Under the pieces are notes generated by a model. The model worked only from the letters and a program-made list of their open reading frames with translations. It was not told where the DNA came from and ran no database searches. The translations under genes and the position numbers were made by a program. This document shows, in pieces, positions 10,808 through 22,584 of a DNA stretch of 64,000 nt. The number at the start of each line of letters is the position of its first letter. The stretch's first letter is position 1. Source of the DNA: Warburgia ugandensis (Eukaryota > Streptophyta > Magnoliopsida > Canellales > Canellaceae); contig CP141128.1 of the NCBI GenBank assembly GCA_035236585.1, forward strand, positions 29,107,618 to 29,171,617, given 5' to 3'.

Positions 10808-13321
10808 TGTAATGACTCCAATTTTGTAACATTAAAATCCCAAGTTAAGCAATGAAAAGTTCATTTTTTTGAAATAAGGGTATTTTGGTCATTTCACTAT
10901 TCACCCTGACTAAACCCATAAATTTGGTCTTAAAATGGTACCATTAGGTGCGTCTCAGAAAAATGAATCCAACAAGACCAAAATCACCCAAAACGGAGTT
11001 AAAATGAGCAAGTTATGGCCCTTTGAAGTTCAGGGGCATAAATGTAATTTTCACTAAAAAACAGATTTAGCCTGCAAAACACAAGGGCCCGTTTTGATAC
11101 GGGCACCCCTCTTCTTCAACCTCCTAGATGGTTCTAGAACGGCGGTGATTGGAGGAGAAATCATCACCATTCTAGAGGTTTCTCCACCGCCATTCAAGGG
11201 CGGTGAGAGCCCACTCTAAAACCATCTTATAGCTCTATCAATAGAGCTCTTGGGTGCCTCTAATGGCAGGCCAAAAGCTTGAGAACAACCAAGAGGAGAA
11301 ACGTGAAGAAAAACCCAGCAACGAGCTAGGTATGCCCAAAATCCCTCCAAACCCGTCTTCCCATTAGTCCTAGGCTAAGTTTCCCTAAGTTTTTGCATGA
11401 AAAATCATGCAAAAATGGGCCCTGGAGAGTCACAAAGGACCCAGGGACGATCACTGGGCTGCACTGGTTCGACAGGGTCGAAAGAAGGCGTCCTAAGGAC
11501 GCCCCGGTCCCCCAACGAACAAAACGCTCCCCACTGGATGAAACATGTTGTTCGCATTAGCAAGAAACCAGCGGGCGCGTCCGTGGACGGGCCCGCAAAT
11601 GAAAAAGACGGGCCGAAATCCAGTGCATCTGCAGATGCGCCCGCTGGGGCGCATGCCACTGATGTGCAACGCATTAGTGTTCTGGGATTCCACCTCTTAA
11701 AGGCCTTTATGTACATGTGATACTAAAAAGCTTATAACATGAGATCTAGGGCTCCGATTGAGGTGCCGCGAAAGGCGTTGTGTCCGTGTCGACGACGTGG
11801 ACACACCCAAACTATAAAATCCCTAACCAAGACCCAATCAAAGGTAGGAACGACCCTTAGAATAGGATGGTGGCACGTGGCCACTAGACCTTTGGAAAAC
11901 TGATGATACCAAGGCCCAATTAGGACCTTAGGACACCCATAGGCATTGGGATGAACCATTAATGCCTAAGTAGTCAGACCAACCACTCTAAAATCTATAA
12001 AAGATAGGCCAAACTAACCTTGATTCCCCAAACCATGTTCAAGAGCATACGAGGACAAAGGGGTTAGCGCGACCTAGCTAGGTAGGTTCTCTATCGCTAC
12101 TAGAGTTTTTAAGAGCCATGATTGTTTTATGCATGTTTTAAGTATAAGTTATGCAACTTGTTTAGCATGACTTAATTCAGCATACATATGATAAATGCTT
12201 TATGCATAGATATGTTTTGGCATAGATATGTTTTGCAAACAAATGCATATATTGCATGATTTGTGAGCATTGAGTTTTTGAAAGATTGCATGTCCTTGAG
12301 GGTTACCAAAAGACGCTGGAGTGCCCAAAAGACGCTGGGTAGGCAGTTGTGAGGGCCAGGCAGTTGTGAGGGACCCAAAGAGGACAGGTTTTGAAAAAGA
12401 GGTTTTTGGCTTGTTTGATTGTACATGATTTGGGCTAATAAGCTCGTGGGCGCTATGCCGAGAGGTCTGGGGTGGCCTCCCAGCCTCTACTACTATTAGG
12501 TGGATGGGTACCGCACCCAAAAAGGGCATGTCCCTGCTTCGACTGCATGTGGTACAGGGGGCTACCACTGGTGTCACGGCACTAGGTCGAAGTGTCATAT
12601 GCCCCATGGAGGTATATGATCCTGTGTCCCTAGGTACCCAGGGACCACACGTCGGTGAGGTCGTGGGCATAGTTGGATCCTATAGTTTCGTGGACTTATT
12701 TGCATTGCATATGGCATGATATGAGGTTGGTCGACCATACCATACTAGATATCCATGAGTTGGATTCAATGAAGCATCTTATGCATATCATTATGTTATG
12801 ATATATATATGATACTTTCTACTTGGATTATGTGATTTCCTTAAGTCGTCAATATTCCAATTCGATGATGATTTTTAATCTCGATATTGAACTTGAGTGT
12901 TCAGACATGCACATGTTTCGAAAGAGCATATGATTTTAAACATCTCATGCATTATAAAACTAGTAGTGATGGACTCCTACTGAGTATAGTATATACTCAC
13001 CCAATCCTCAAGGGCAAGGAACGCTTGTGACAAAAGACAACCAGACTAAGTGCAAGTATGTAAACCCCTACCTTATCTTTCAATCTTACTTGATTGTAGT
13101 TACTCTCTATAACTCAGGCTGTGACTAACACTTTCTTGGGAATAGATTTAATTTAAAATTATGCTATGACTAGATAATTTGAAAATTTGTTTTGACACTC
13201 GAGGTTTTTATGAAAGATTGTTTTCCAAATTGAAAAATATTTTCATGCATTTCATATTTATAAAACAAGAGATCTCACCTTTTTATCAAATTTGCATCAT
13301 ATAAAAACCTTGGTCGTCACA
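10808..13321 (+). repeat. A1 3' LTR (2514 bp)
   Basis: TGTAATGACTCC to GGTCGTCACA, aligned with 4393-6762. It keeps the CpG-rich palindromic block (about 11570-11690) absent from the 5' copy. It has lost about 30 bp after the conserved hairpin near 13010, where the 5' copy has ACATTTTTCAAATACAAAG. Confidence 0.92.
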
Positions 13322-13326
13322 ATATG
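13322..13326. repeat. Target site duplication of A1, right (ATATG)
   Basis: Matches 4388-4392. Confidence 0.9.
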
Positions 13327-16140
13327 GATGATAAGGGAGTGTATGGGATATCATGTGATGATGAGGGGTTACATTTGATGGTATCCTAAAGTGAAGATCA
13401 AGTCAAACTAAGTAATTAGAATTAAATGAATAGATGAAGGGTCTAGATCATAAGGATGATAGTTCCATGTTGTGGCCATGTGTCACAAGGAGAGTTGCTA
13501 ATTCGAAGCAAGCTGGTAGCTTGAGTTTTTGTAAAGGAGAGGGTGCTACTAATACTATGAAAAGAAAGCACCTAGAAAAATTCAACTTTCATCAAAAGAT
13601 AGTTATTGGAGGAGAGAATTGGTAAGTTAATGAGGGGCTTAAGGAGATAGGGAGTAGCTGCTAGCATTAGCTACTTCTCACATGCATTAGCTACTTTTCA
13701 CTTTTTTGTAGGATGTAAGATGGTGATCCAATGGCCGATATGAATTAGGATGAAATTAAAGATCATGATCAAAAGATCAAGTCAAAGCCTGACAATCATC
13801 ACTTCAACATAAACCAAAGGCCAAGATCATCTTCTAGATTAGTAATGCATGTGATTAAAGGAGCTAACGATGCCCAAAGTTGGCTCATGAAGTAAGCAAT
13901 GCATCCCCCCCCCCTCCACCCTTTGCATGGAAGCCACTTAAGCCACCTTGGCCATATAAACTATGAGAGAAGGTGGCAAGCTAAGGAATTCGAGCCAAGA
14001 AAGCTTCTAAAGCCAGCCATGAAGCCTATCTAATGGTGCTTTCAAAGTTAGCCATCATAGCCATCAACCTAAGCTAAATGGAAGGCTAGGATTAGAGGAA
14101 ATTCAAGAGAGTTATCCATGAGATATTTTGAAGATAATTAAGCATGTGGACCAATGGGATAATCATTCCATTTTTCATGTTTTTCTCATTTTTCTTCACT
14201 TTTTCATTAATTTCGACCTTACCCTTAAATTTCCACCACACACTTAGGATGCACTACAAATTTCCATCATAGAGTTGCATCTTTCCAAAACTCTATCTCA
14301 TTCCACCTCTTGGGAAACTTTCCAACCAACCAAAACTCTCCACCTAATGTCCTCCATCTTACTTACTCCCACTTTTCTAAAACAAAGGAGCTTCTATGAT
14401 ATTTGGAAGGTGGGAGAGGCTCCTTCCTAAAAAGGTGGCGTCTCCTACCTACTCCCCCCCTTAAGGCGACCACCTCCTTCCACACACTTTCCTATTTGAT
14501 ATCCTAACCTTTGCCCCATCCTAGCCATTCAAATTGACACACTTTAATCCTCACCATACCTTAACATTAGGACAACCTAGAAAAATTAGGAGAAAAAGCA
14601 TAAAAACCTAGCAACCTCTAAGCAAGAAGATGACTTTTCACTTAAGGGAAAAAGATATCTCCTCCCTTAGAAGGAGACACCCACTTCCTACAGCCATCTT
14701 TCCTCTCTTTTTCTTGTGTTTTGTAGATTCTTTGGGTGCTACCACTTCCTTTCAAGGTGTATGCTTCTTCCTCCAATATTCTTTCTAGGATTTTTGGGGT
14801 ATTTGAGTCATCTTTGGAGGTTGGTTAGCTTCATTATTCTCTTTGTTGGAATTCACTTCCTTTCATGCTAGTTTTCTTTGTTTTCCTTCATCTTTCCTTG
14901 ATTTTAAACTAAGATTCAAGGTTCCTTTTTCCATGGAGAGACAGATAAGGGAAGTCATCTTGAATCTAGTTTTGTTCTTTACCTTTCATTGCATCTTTGT
15001 TCTCTTTCGACCCTCTTAATTTCCAGCTTTGTTTGCTTATGTTCCATTTGTTGTTGCCTTAGTATTCCATAATATTTTCCCTTGATTTCAAGCATGTTAG
15101 TTCATGACTAATTGTTGGAATTGAAGAAGAAATTGGCTTGTAATTAAGAAGTAATTAAGATTAAGGGAACACCATTGTAATAGAGTTTATATTTTAGATT
15201 TGGACTACATATATGGGGTATTATGTTGATGACTTTTTGGATGTGATTCAATGAAGAATTTTCAATTCATGCTTTTGCGTAGTAGTTAATTATCTTTGTT
15301 ATTTGATGTTTGATTACATTAGAAGTGATTAAGTTCATGTTTTACGTGTTCTATTCATCGAATGATTCAATTTCCATTCTACAGGAATTTCTTTATGTTA
15401 ATTTCCAGCACCATACAACTCATGTTCACTTGACTTTTCAAGAGCCCAACTAGATTGTTAGATATCTTAATTAATGTTAGAATAAGATTACATGCTTAGG
15501 TTTACAAAGTAGTTGATTAAATCTACTATTATTCATTCATTCATACCATTTCATGGTTATATGCAGGATGCTTGGCTAGTTTTCCTTTCATTGTTTGTTA
15601 ATGGTTATTTTTCCTTTATTTCTTTTGTTTAGTTGTAGGTAGATTCTATTAGTTTGCATCTTATTTGGTTTGGAAAGGAATTAGTTTTTTCACACTTGCT
15701 AAAGTAGTTGATTTGGTTGCTGAGTTTTCTTAGTTTTGCATGATTAGGAAAGTTCCTTAGGTTAGTTGTTAATTTCATGTTTAGGAAAGTTAATTTAGGG
15801 AAAGTTGCTAAATTGCATTCTTGAAAAGTTTTTAAATAGGAAAGTCATAAATTAGAATTTTTTAATTTAGGTTTTAATTTTAGATGTGCATGTTTTAGGA
15901 AAGTTCTTAAATAGCATGTTTCTTGTTTTTGTTTAGTTTCCCATTTCATGTGTTAATTTCCATTCTAAATTTAGGTCAAAAATCACATGAATTATGGTTA
16001 GGTTAGATAGTTTAAAGTAGGGACCACTAACATCACATTCATTCAACTCTTCGTGGTATTGACTTTATAAGTGTACTACATTGCAAATGATTCATGCGCT
16101 TAGGAGATTTATTTAAAAACACAACAGATGGTGTTGATAA
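13327..16140 (+). repeat. LTR-like flank interrupted by A1, right part
   Basis: About 2.8 kb, noncoding. Stretches of GGAAAGTT, TTTCATG and TTAGTTT between 15700 and 16000 have the same texture as the Athila-like LTR segments at 2900-3250. It ends near 16035-16140 with TCGTGGTATTGAC, ACTACATTG and GCGCTTAGGAG. This is the same kind of terminal block as at 3290-3390, though clearly diverged. I infer an Athila-type 3' LTR split by A1. The 63-codon frame at 13434-13625 has no recognisable content. Confidence 0.35.
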
Positions 16141-16375
16141 TTGAGTTGTGAGTTGAACTTAAAACTCAGGTAAGGACTTAAACCTTTGTTTATCCTTAAA
16201 TTATTGTTAATTTGTTTACTTTGTAATTAACACTATGGATGTGTAGAACATATAGATCATTATAATGGGTGAATGAAAAAATGTAAACTGCAATTACTTG
16301 TTGAAATTGTCTACTGATATTTGGATTAATCATGCTTAACTATTATGATGATGTTAATTTAGATAAAATGGTCAA

Positions 16376-16960
16376 TCCTAAGATAGTAAGCCCTAAGGGT
16401 TGACTCGATAGACTATGATGATGACTTCCAAGAAGGTAAACCCTGAGGGAAAGGGCTACTTGGTTGATTGCAAATAAGGTGAATTCACCCAAGATGGTAA
16501 ACCCTAGGGAACGAATTGTTAGTTACTAAACCTCCCAAGACGGTAAACCCTAAGGGAAAGGGCTTCCTAGTTCTTTGGAATCATGGTGAAGCCTCTCAAG
16601 AAGGCAAACCCTAAGGGATAAGCTGTTAGGTATTAAGCCTCTCAAGATGGTAAACCTTAAAGGAAAGGGCTAGCTGGTATTTTGGAATCATGGTGGAGCC
16701 ACCCAAGATGATAAAGCCTAAGGGAATGGACTACCGAGTTGATCGTGACTAACCCAAGATGATAAATCTTGAGGGAATATGACATTGGAACCTCCAAGAC
16801 AGTAAACTCTAAGGGAAAGGTCTTCTTGGTTATTTGGAATCATGGTGGAATCGTCCAAGATGGTAAATCTAGAGGGTCTGGTTGCCTTATGTATGATAAT
16901 CCTAGTGGGCTGCCCAAGATGGTAAACCTTGATGGAGATGACTACTTAATCAGTGAGATA
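16376..16960 (+). repeat. Degenerate tandem repeat, about 11 copies
   Basis: A core CCAAGATGGTAAACCCTAAG recurs near 16376, 16427, 16479, 16532, 16596, 16641, 16702, 16751, 16793, 16853 and 16911. Spacing alternates roughly between 42-52 and 58-64 bp. The longer units often share a second block, TTTGGAATCATGGTGGA, so there is a higher-order unit of roughly 105-110 bp. The 77-codon frame at 16769-17002 is only a read-through of the repeat. Confidence 0.85.
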
Positions 16961-17020
16961 ATGTCATATTTTCTTATTGTTGCTAAGAAAATAATCAAAT
17001 GAAATACATCCCTATATGGT

Positions 17021-17365
17021 TTTATCTAAATGCTATGTTTATGGTCCTATAGTTTGAATTTGGAATAAATTATAATTTTAGATAGATGTGAGTATGTTAT
17101 ATGCAATATTACATGTTCATAACTTTGTTACTTATCTGTTGAAATGGAAATAAATGTTATATAGTTGGACATGAATGGGGAGTTGGTATTGCATGAGTTT
17201 ATTTACATGCTATGATTATTGCTTTACATTTTGAATTTGGAATAAATTATATTTCTATTCTAATAGCAATATGTTATATCTGAAATACATGCTACTTACT
17301 TTGTTGATTATCGATAAAAAATGGAAATGAATTTTCCATAGTTGGATATGAATATAGAGTTGAGT
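17021..17365 (+). repeat. Tandem duplication, period about 177 bp
   Basis: Units start at 17021 (TTTATCTAAATGCTATG) and 17198 (TTTATTTACATGCTATG). Both contain TTTGAATTTGGAATAAATTAT, ATGTTATAT, AAATGGAAAT and ATAGTTGGA.ATGAAT in the same order, with about 75-80 per cent similarity by eye. There is no coding content. Confidence 0.75.
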
Positions 17366-17803
17366 TAAGCTCAACAAGAATGGTAGGATATGCACGGATT
17401 TAGTTCTTTTTCCTTACTAGGCTTCGCAGTTCATATTATTGTTTTTTAAGTACAAGTCAAGCTGACAAAGGAAAGGATGTTGACGGAAATGAATGAAGCC
17501 TGACTAACTGATGATGTCACATTTTGTAATGTATATGTATATTAGTAATGAATATGAGTTGTTTTCTATTTACAGATGAGTAGCCCTATGCAACTGTTTC
17601 TAACATTCTTTACATTTTTAAGTTGATGATATGTGTATGGATGATAGAACTTCAAGTTAGACATTAAGAATTGTTGTAAATTTACTATGGTGAATTGTGT
17701 TGAGATTGAGTCTCATTTGGAAATTTTAAAACCATTGTATTGTTTATCAAGTGAATCGCATCACATGCCTTAAATGCGTAAGTCCAAAAAAAAGAGGAGA
17801 CTC
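17366..17803. other. Unassigned noncoding
   Basis: AT-rich and noncoding. It ends in a purine run, AAAAAAAAGAGGAGACTC (17786-17803), which could be a polypurine tract for the LTR-like segment that follows. Confidence 0.35.
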
Positions 17804-17993
17804 TGTCAAAATTTGGGTGGAATTAAGTATTTAAAATTCTACTATATAAACCATGACTTGCATAGGATAAGAGCATTTAGCACTTTCAATATGTCCGTTG
17901 TGATAAAAAAAGGGTGGCCAAGTAGGCTTTGCTCGAACCAATCATTATGTTTGATGACGTTAAATTGCAGCCTCGGGGATTGGGGTCGTGACA
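17804..17993 (+). repeat. Possible short LTR or LTR end
   Basis: 190 bp from TGTCAAAATTTGGG to GGTCGTGACA, so it has inverted ends TGTCA/TGACA. A purine-rich run precedes it, and Athila LTR-like sequence begins directly after it. I found no second copy in the window. It could instead be the last part of a longer LTR, since the end resembles the GGTCGTCACA ends of the chromoviruses. Confidence 0.3.
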
Positions 17994-18171
17994 TTTACTA
18001 CGAGAATCAAGTATAAAGAGTAAACTTCAACAAAATTTATTTATTGACTGGACAAATACATAAAAAATGGTGCACTTGATACATATATACATATATATAT
18101 ATATATATCTAGAAATTGAGCACATTTTCCACACTTGAAATTTGATTCAAATCAGGCATTCACACACCTAA
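17994..18171 (-). repeat. Athila-type LTR fragment, similar to LTR of C
   Basis: Resembles about 63090-63275 in the same orientation. Shared landmarks are AAATACATAAAAAATGGTGCA, a TATA-rich microsatellite, GGAAATTG.GCAC and CTTGAAA.TTGATTCAAAT. Element A2 begins exactly at its right edge. Confidence 0.65.
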
Positions 18172-21100
18172 TGTAATAGCCCCAATTTTTGTAAATTAAT
18201 TGAGAAAATCAATAAAGTTTGAGTTTTCAAAATTTTTGGGTTGGAATATTAGGTTATTGGAAATTCTCTTTTTATAGAGATTAATTCATGATTTAAAACT
18301 TAGAAATTATTAATGTACTCGAAAAACCAATCTAAATGACACTAAGTACGTTCAATTACGAGTTAAGATGAAAAATTCGTAATTTTCCTATTTTATGAAT
18401 AAAAGGATAAAATAGCAATTTTACCCATAACCAAGAACGAAGACCTCAATATTTAGAATGTACTTAGAAATACAATTCCAATGCCATTAAGTACACTCGA
18501 TTCCTATTTCGGGGGAATAAAATGGATTTTTCTCCATAAAAGGGCAAAATGGTCCTTTCACACCCCATGGGGCCCACAAACGAATCCAACAACAAGAAAA
18601 CATGTAATGAGTTGTCAAATCACTACTAGTTGCTAGTCAAGAAGGAGGTAGTAGTGGAGGATCCAATGTTAATTTAATATTCAAAAGAATTAAAACATAA
18701 TTATTATAAGTAATTATGAAAAATGAAAAAATGCTTATAAATACACCTCCAAAAATGTTCATTAAAATTCTGACAATATTATCTTGCTTACTTTAAAAAA
18801 CCAGATCTAGATTCCTTCCCGAAATTCCAAAACTCCCAAAAATCTCCCTTCTTGCACTTTCTCTCTCCTCTCTCTAATTGGAACATGAGACCTAAATTCA
18901 ATTAGGTATTGTTCCATATCGAATCTCACAAATCCCACCATCCATACCATCCTAGACTACCTTATCTACAAAAATCCAAAGAGATTTCAAGATCCAACTA
19001 TTCAATCAAAGGTAAATCACAAAATAAGGGACTATCGAGGTATCTTATCATCCAAGGGTATTTATTTCAAATTGGGCTTCAAATCTACATTGTTTCTCTA
19101 ATCAGGTAGGTGGAAACACTTTCTATACTTATTTCATGTTGTTTTATGTAATTTTTATTTTTCTGTGATTTGTTATAGGTTAAAATTTATAAAAATAAAA
19201 TAAAGACCAGAACCCTTCAATTTTGGATGGTGGAGCACTCAAATGGAAAATCTGAGCTGTCCAATCTCTCGAGAAGGGTCAAAAACACTAGAGTAGAAGT
19301 TTTAAGAAATTTTATAGAGTTTTGAGCCTTTGATTGAAGATGATTGATTAGACGGTCCAAAATGGACAGTCTGATATCCCAAATCAAATTGGGATTGTGG
19401 GATGCACTGTGAAATGCCATACGGAGTGCGTGTGCTACTTGGGACATTGTCCCGATGGGATGATTGTGTGACAACATAGGTCACGGGGGAGGGCATTACG
19501 TGTGCATCTCAATGATGGGCGCCCGGCGACAATTCTGCCAGACCAAATCCACCTGTTCAATCTGGGCCGCTGTTTCGTTGGTCCTAGATCAAATCTGGAC
19601 CCTAAGAACAACTATGAACTTCACAATTCAATTGTGGAGTTATCTGAACTCCAAATTGAGATTAGAAAGAAGCTATGAAAAGCTTGTAACGCCTATTTTC
19701 CTCTGAAACCATAATATTGATAAAAACATTCTAGAAACTTTTTTTTCTTCAAGAATTAAGCTTCTAATTTTCATGATCTTTAAGATCTGAGATGATCAAA
19801 TCTTGGGTATTTGATATACTAATAATATAATGTTAAAATAAAGTGTTATCCATGATTTAATTGGATAGATTTAAGATAAATTGAGGGATCTACCCTTTAT
19901 GGTAGAAAAACCATAAAAATACAAAGGGACCCACTTGATCAATAAGATCAAGTATGATCAGACCCTTAGGATGGATTGAAGAATGATTTTATGATGGAAT
20001 CCATTGAGATCATGGATTAAATGTGACAAAAACAAAGGAATATGATCTTTGGACCTTAATGGAGTAAAAGCCCTAAAATTAATTAAAACCCATGATTAAA
20101 AGGAAAAGATCTAAGATCAAATGGTTGGATCATAAGTAAAGGTTTCTAATAATCTTAATATAATTAGTTTCATTGTCTTTTATTTGATAATAGTATTGTA
20201 AATGTGAATTATGTTATAAAGCATATAGTGTAATTCTTAGATTTTAGCATGCTATGTTCTATATGTTATTAGATTATTATATTAGGTTGATAGATTTAAT
20301 TATCTTACGGCCATGTTAGTTTAGATTTGAAGTTTAAGCATGTTTGCATTAGATTAATAGTAAAATTTTATGTATTTTATAACTTAGGTGCATGTTAGTT
20401 TAAGTATAGTTTCATTTCATTAAGTTAAGTTACATAGGAAGCATGTTAATGTAAAATGTTGTTAAAATTATATTAGATTTCTACTTTAAAGTTTATGAAT
20501 TATATTTTATTAGTAGATATAATTGTTTAATTAGTGGTTATGTCTTAATATTCATAAATCACTAAAAATAAAATCTAATGAAATATATAGATTCATAGAT
20601 AATTAAGATGACTGAATGACTTGGTCTTAATATTAATAAGGGCTATAGTTAGTACAATAATACTAGGATTATCAAATCCTTAGCCCAAACTAGGAGAATA
20701 ATAAACCCTAAGAATGATATTTTAAATGTTCATGAACTTAATTAAAATCAATTAGAAAGAGTACGTAGGGTTAACATGCTCATAGGAACCTTATGAAAGG
20801 TTGAGCTAAGGTCACTCTAGTGAATGTTGAACTTGTTGGTTAAGGGGGTTTTTCTAATAGAGCCTCTCTCTTCCCTACCTTTCATTGATGTTTGTGAGCT
20901 CTAAACATCTCCTTACATGAGGATTGAAGTAACCACTTTGTGTTCACCCATTCAGCTAATAAGCCTTAGCCAATTGGAAATAACAAGAGTAGTCTAGACT
21001 TAGGCTGAAATAAGTTATCTTCAACTAGTAAAATATTAATTGGTTGAATAATAATAATAAAAGCATAAAAGGTTAGTAAATTATCTAACCCTAATAAAAA

Positions 21101-21193
21101 TTGTAAGTAAGACAAGGATGATCAAACAAGATTCATTAGATCTTGAATCATCAAGAACAATAAAAAGAAATAAATACTTCTTGACGATGATAT
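18172..21193 (+). repeat. A2 5' LTR, first part
   Basis: The first 430 bp align well with 51594-52053 (shared AATAAAGTTTGAGTTTTC, ATATTAGGTTATTGGAAATTC and GACACTAAGTACG). The rest is noncoding and AT-rich. Frames at 19217-19706 overlap on both strands and lack domains. Interrupted by E at 21194. Confidence 0.8.
21189..21193. repeat. Target site duplication of E, left (GATAT)
   Basis: Repeated at 28566-28570. The right copy merges into an (AT)n run, so a chance match is somewhat more likely than usual. Confidence 0.75.
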
Positions 21194-22570
21194 TGTGATG
21201 ACCCGAGTTTTCCCATGCATTTTTAAATGCAAGATCTAATTCCTAAGGTGGGATGCATCCCTTTTTGAAAACCATTTTATGAAAACAATGCAATGCAGCG
21301 GAAAATCTTTAGTTTTAAACTCATTTTGAAAACCCCCAGTGTCATTTGCTTTCACAACAACCAAAGTAGTTTTTGAAAAACTTTAGAAATCATAAATGTT
21401 TTCCCAGGTCTATCCAGTCATAGCTCACAGCCCAACTATAAAGAAATACAAATACATGTCCAAAGGGTAGAGTGTTTACTTACATGTATAATTGTCTCAT
21501 TTTGATTTATCTTGCTCATAGCACTAACATTTCCTGAGGCACCTTCTACTCATGAATGGAGCTGTCCTGAAAAATGTTAAGGATTGGGTGAGTATACACT
21601 ATACTCAGTAGGAGTCTATCACTACTAGTTTTACAATGCATGCTATGTTTAAGCTCTTTAAAACATGTGCATGTTTGAACACTCATGTGCAATATCGATA
21701 TTAAAAACCATTGTCGAATTGGAATACTGACGACTTAAAGAATTACATAATCCAAGTCAAAAGCATCATAGATACCATAAACATAATGATATGCATAAGA
21801 TGCTCAACTGAATCCAACTCATGGATATATGGTATGGTCGACCAACCTCATGTCATGCCATATGCAATGCAAGTAAATCCTAAAAAGATAGGGCCCACTA
21901 TGCCCACGACCTCACTGTCGTGTGGTCCCCCAGTACCTAAGGACATAGTGTCATATGCCCTGTATCTTATGCATATCATTATGTTTCTGATATCTATGAT
22001 ACTTTTGACTCAGATTATGCGATTCTTTAAGTCATCAGCATTCAAATTCGATAATGGTTTATAATATCAATATTGCACATGAGTGCTCAAACATGCACAT
22101 GTTTTAAAGAGCTTAAACATAGCATGCATTGTAAAACTAGTAGTGATAGACTCCTACTGAGTGTAGTGTATATTCACCCAATCCTTAAAATTTTTCAGGG
22201 CAGCTCCATCCATGAGTAGAAGACGCCTCAGGAAATGTTAGTGCTACGAGGAAGAAAAATCAAAAGGAGACAATTATACATGTAAGTAAACACTCTACCC
22301 TTTGGACATGTATTTGTATTTATTTACAGTTGGGCTATGAGTTGTGACTGGATAGACCTGGAAAAACATTTATGATTTCTATAGTTTTTTAAAAACTACT
22401 TTAGTTGTTGTGAAAGCAAATGACACTCGGGGTTTTCAAAATGATTTAAAACTAAAGATTTTCCACTGCATTGCATTGTTTTCATAAAATGGTTTTCAAA
22501 AAGGGATGCATCCCGCCTTAGGAATTAGATCTTGCATTTAAAAATGCATGGGAAAACCTGGGTCGTCACA
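21194..22570. repeat. Foldback 5' end of E: inverted LTR arms
   Basis: The left arm 21194-21802 is the reverse complement of the right arm 21963-22570, each about 608 bp. The 160-bp spacer is also LTR sequence and continues the minus orientation of the left arm. For example, CCTAAGGTGGGATGCATCCC near 21250 mirrors GGGATGCATCCCGCCTTAGG near 22505. The arms differ at scattered positions, so this is not an assembly mirror of identical sequence. The minus frame switches to plus at about 21960. Confidence 0.88.
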
Positions 22571-22572
22571 GT

Positions 22573-22584
22573 TGGTATCAGAGC
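22573..22584 (+). other. Primer binding site of E
   Basis: TGGTATCAGAGC, two bases after GGTCGTCACA. This marks 22570 as the functional end of a 5' LTR. Confidence 0.88.

Larger units (their letters stand above)
4393..13321 (+). mobile_element. Complete but defective chromovirus LTR retrotransposon A1 (Tekay/Del-like)
   Basis: An 8.9-kb element with two LTRs, a Met-type primer site, gag, protease, reverse transcriptase, RNase H, part of integrase, a chromodomain-like tail and a polypurine tract, in the standard Ty3/gypsy order. The duplication ATATG on both sides shows it is one intact insertion. It cannot be autonomous: the integrase core is deleted and the reading frame has several stops and frameshifts. 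It is closely related to A3 in this window, with near-identical stretches, and more distantly to A2. Lineage: the chromodomain-like tail and LTR size point to Tekay/Del. Confidence 0.93.

Noticed and set aside
12200..12719. 156-codon minus frame and partly overlapping plus frame in the A1 3' LTR
   Set aside because: Equivalent frames are broken in the A1 5' LTR, A3 LTRs and D, so they are chance frames in LTR sequence.
16376..16960. CRISPR-like array
   Set aside because: Repeats are degenerate, intervals between cores are themselves repetitive and unequal, and the context is a plant genome full of LTR elements.
17804..17993. A complete short terminal-repeat element (TRIM) with LTRs of 190 bp
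   Set aside because: Only one copy of the putative LTR was found and no primer site, so only an LTR-like end can be claimed.
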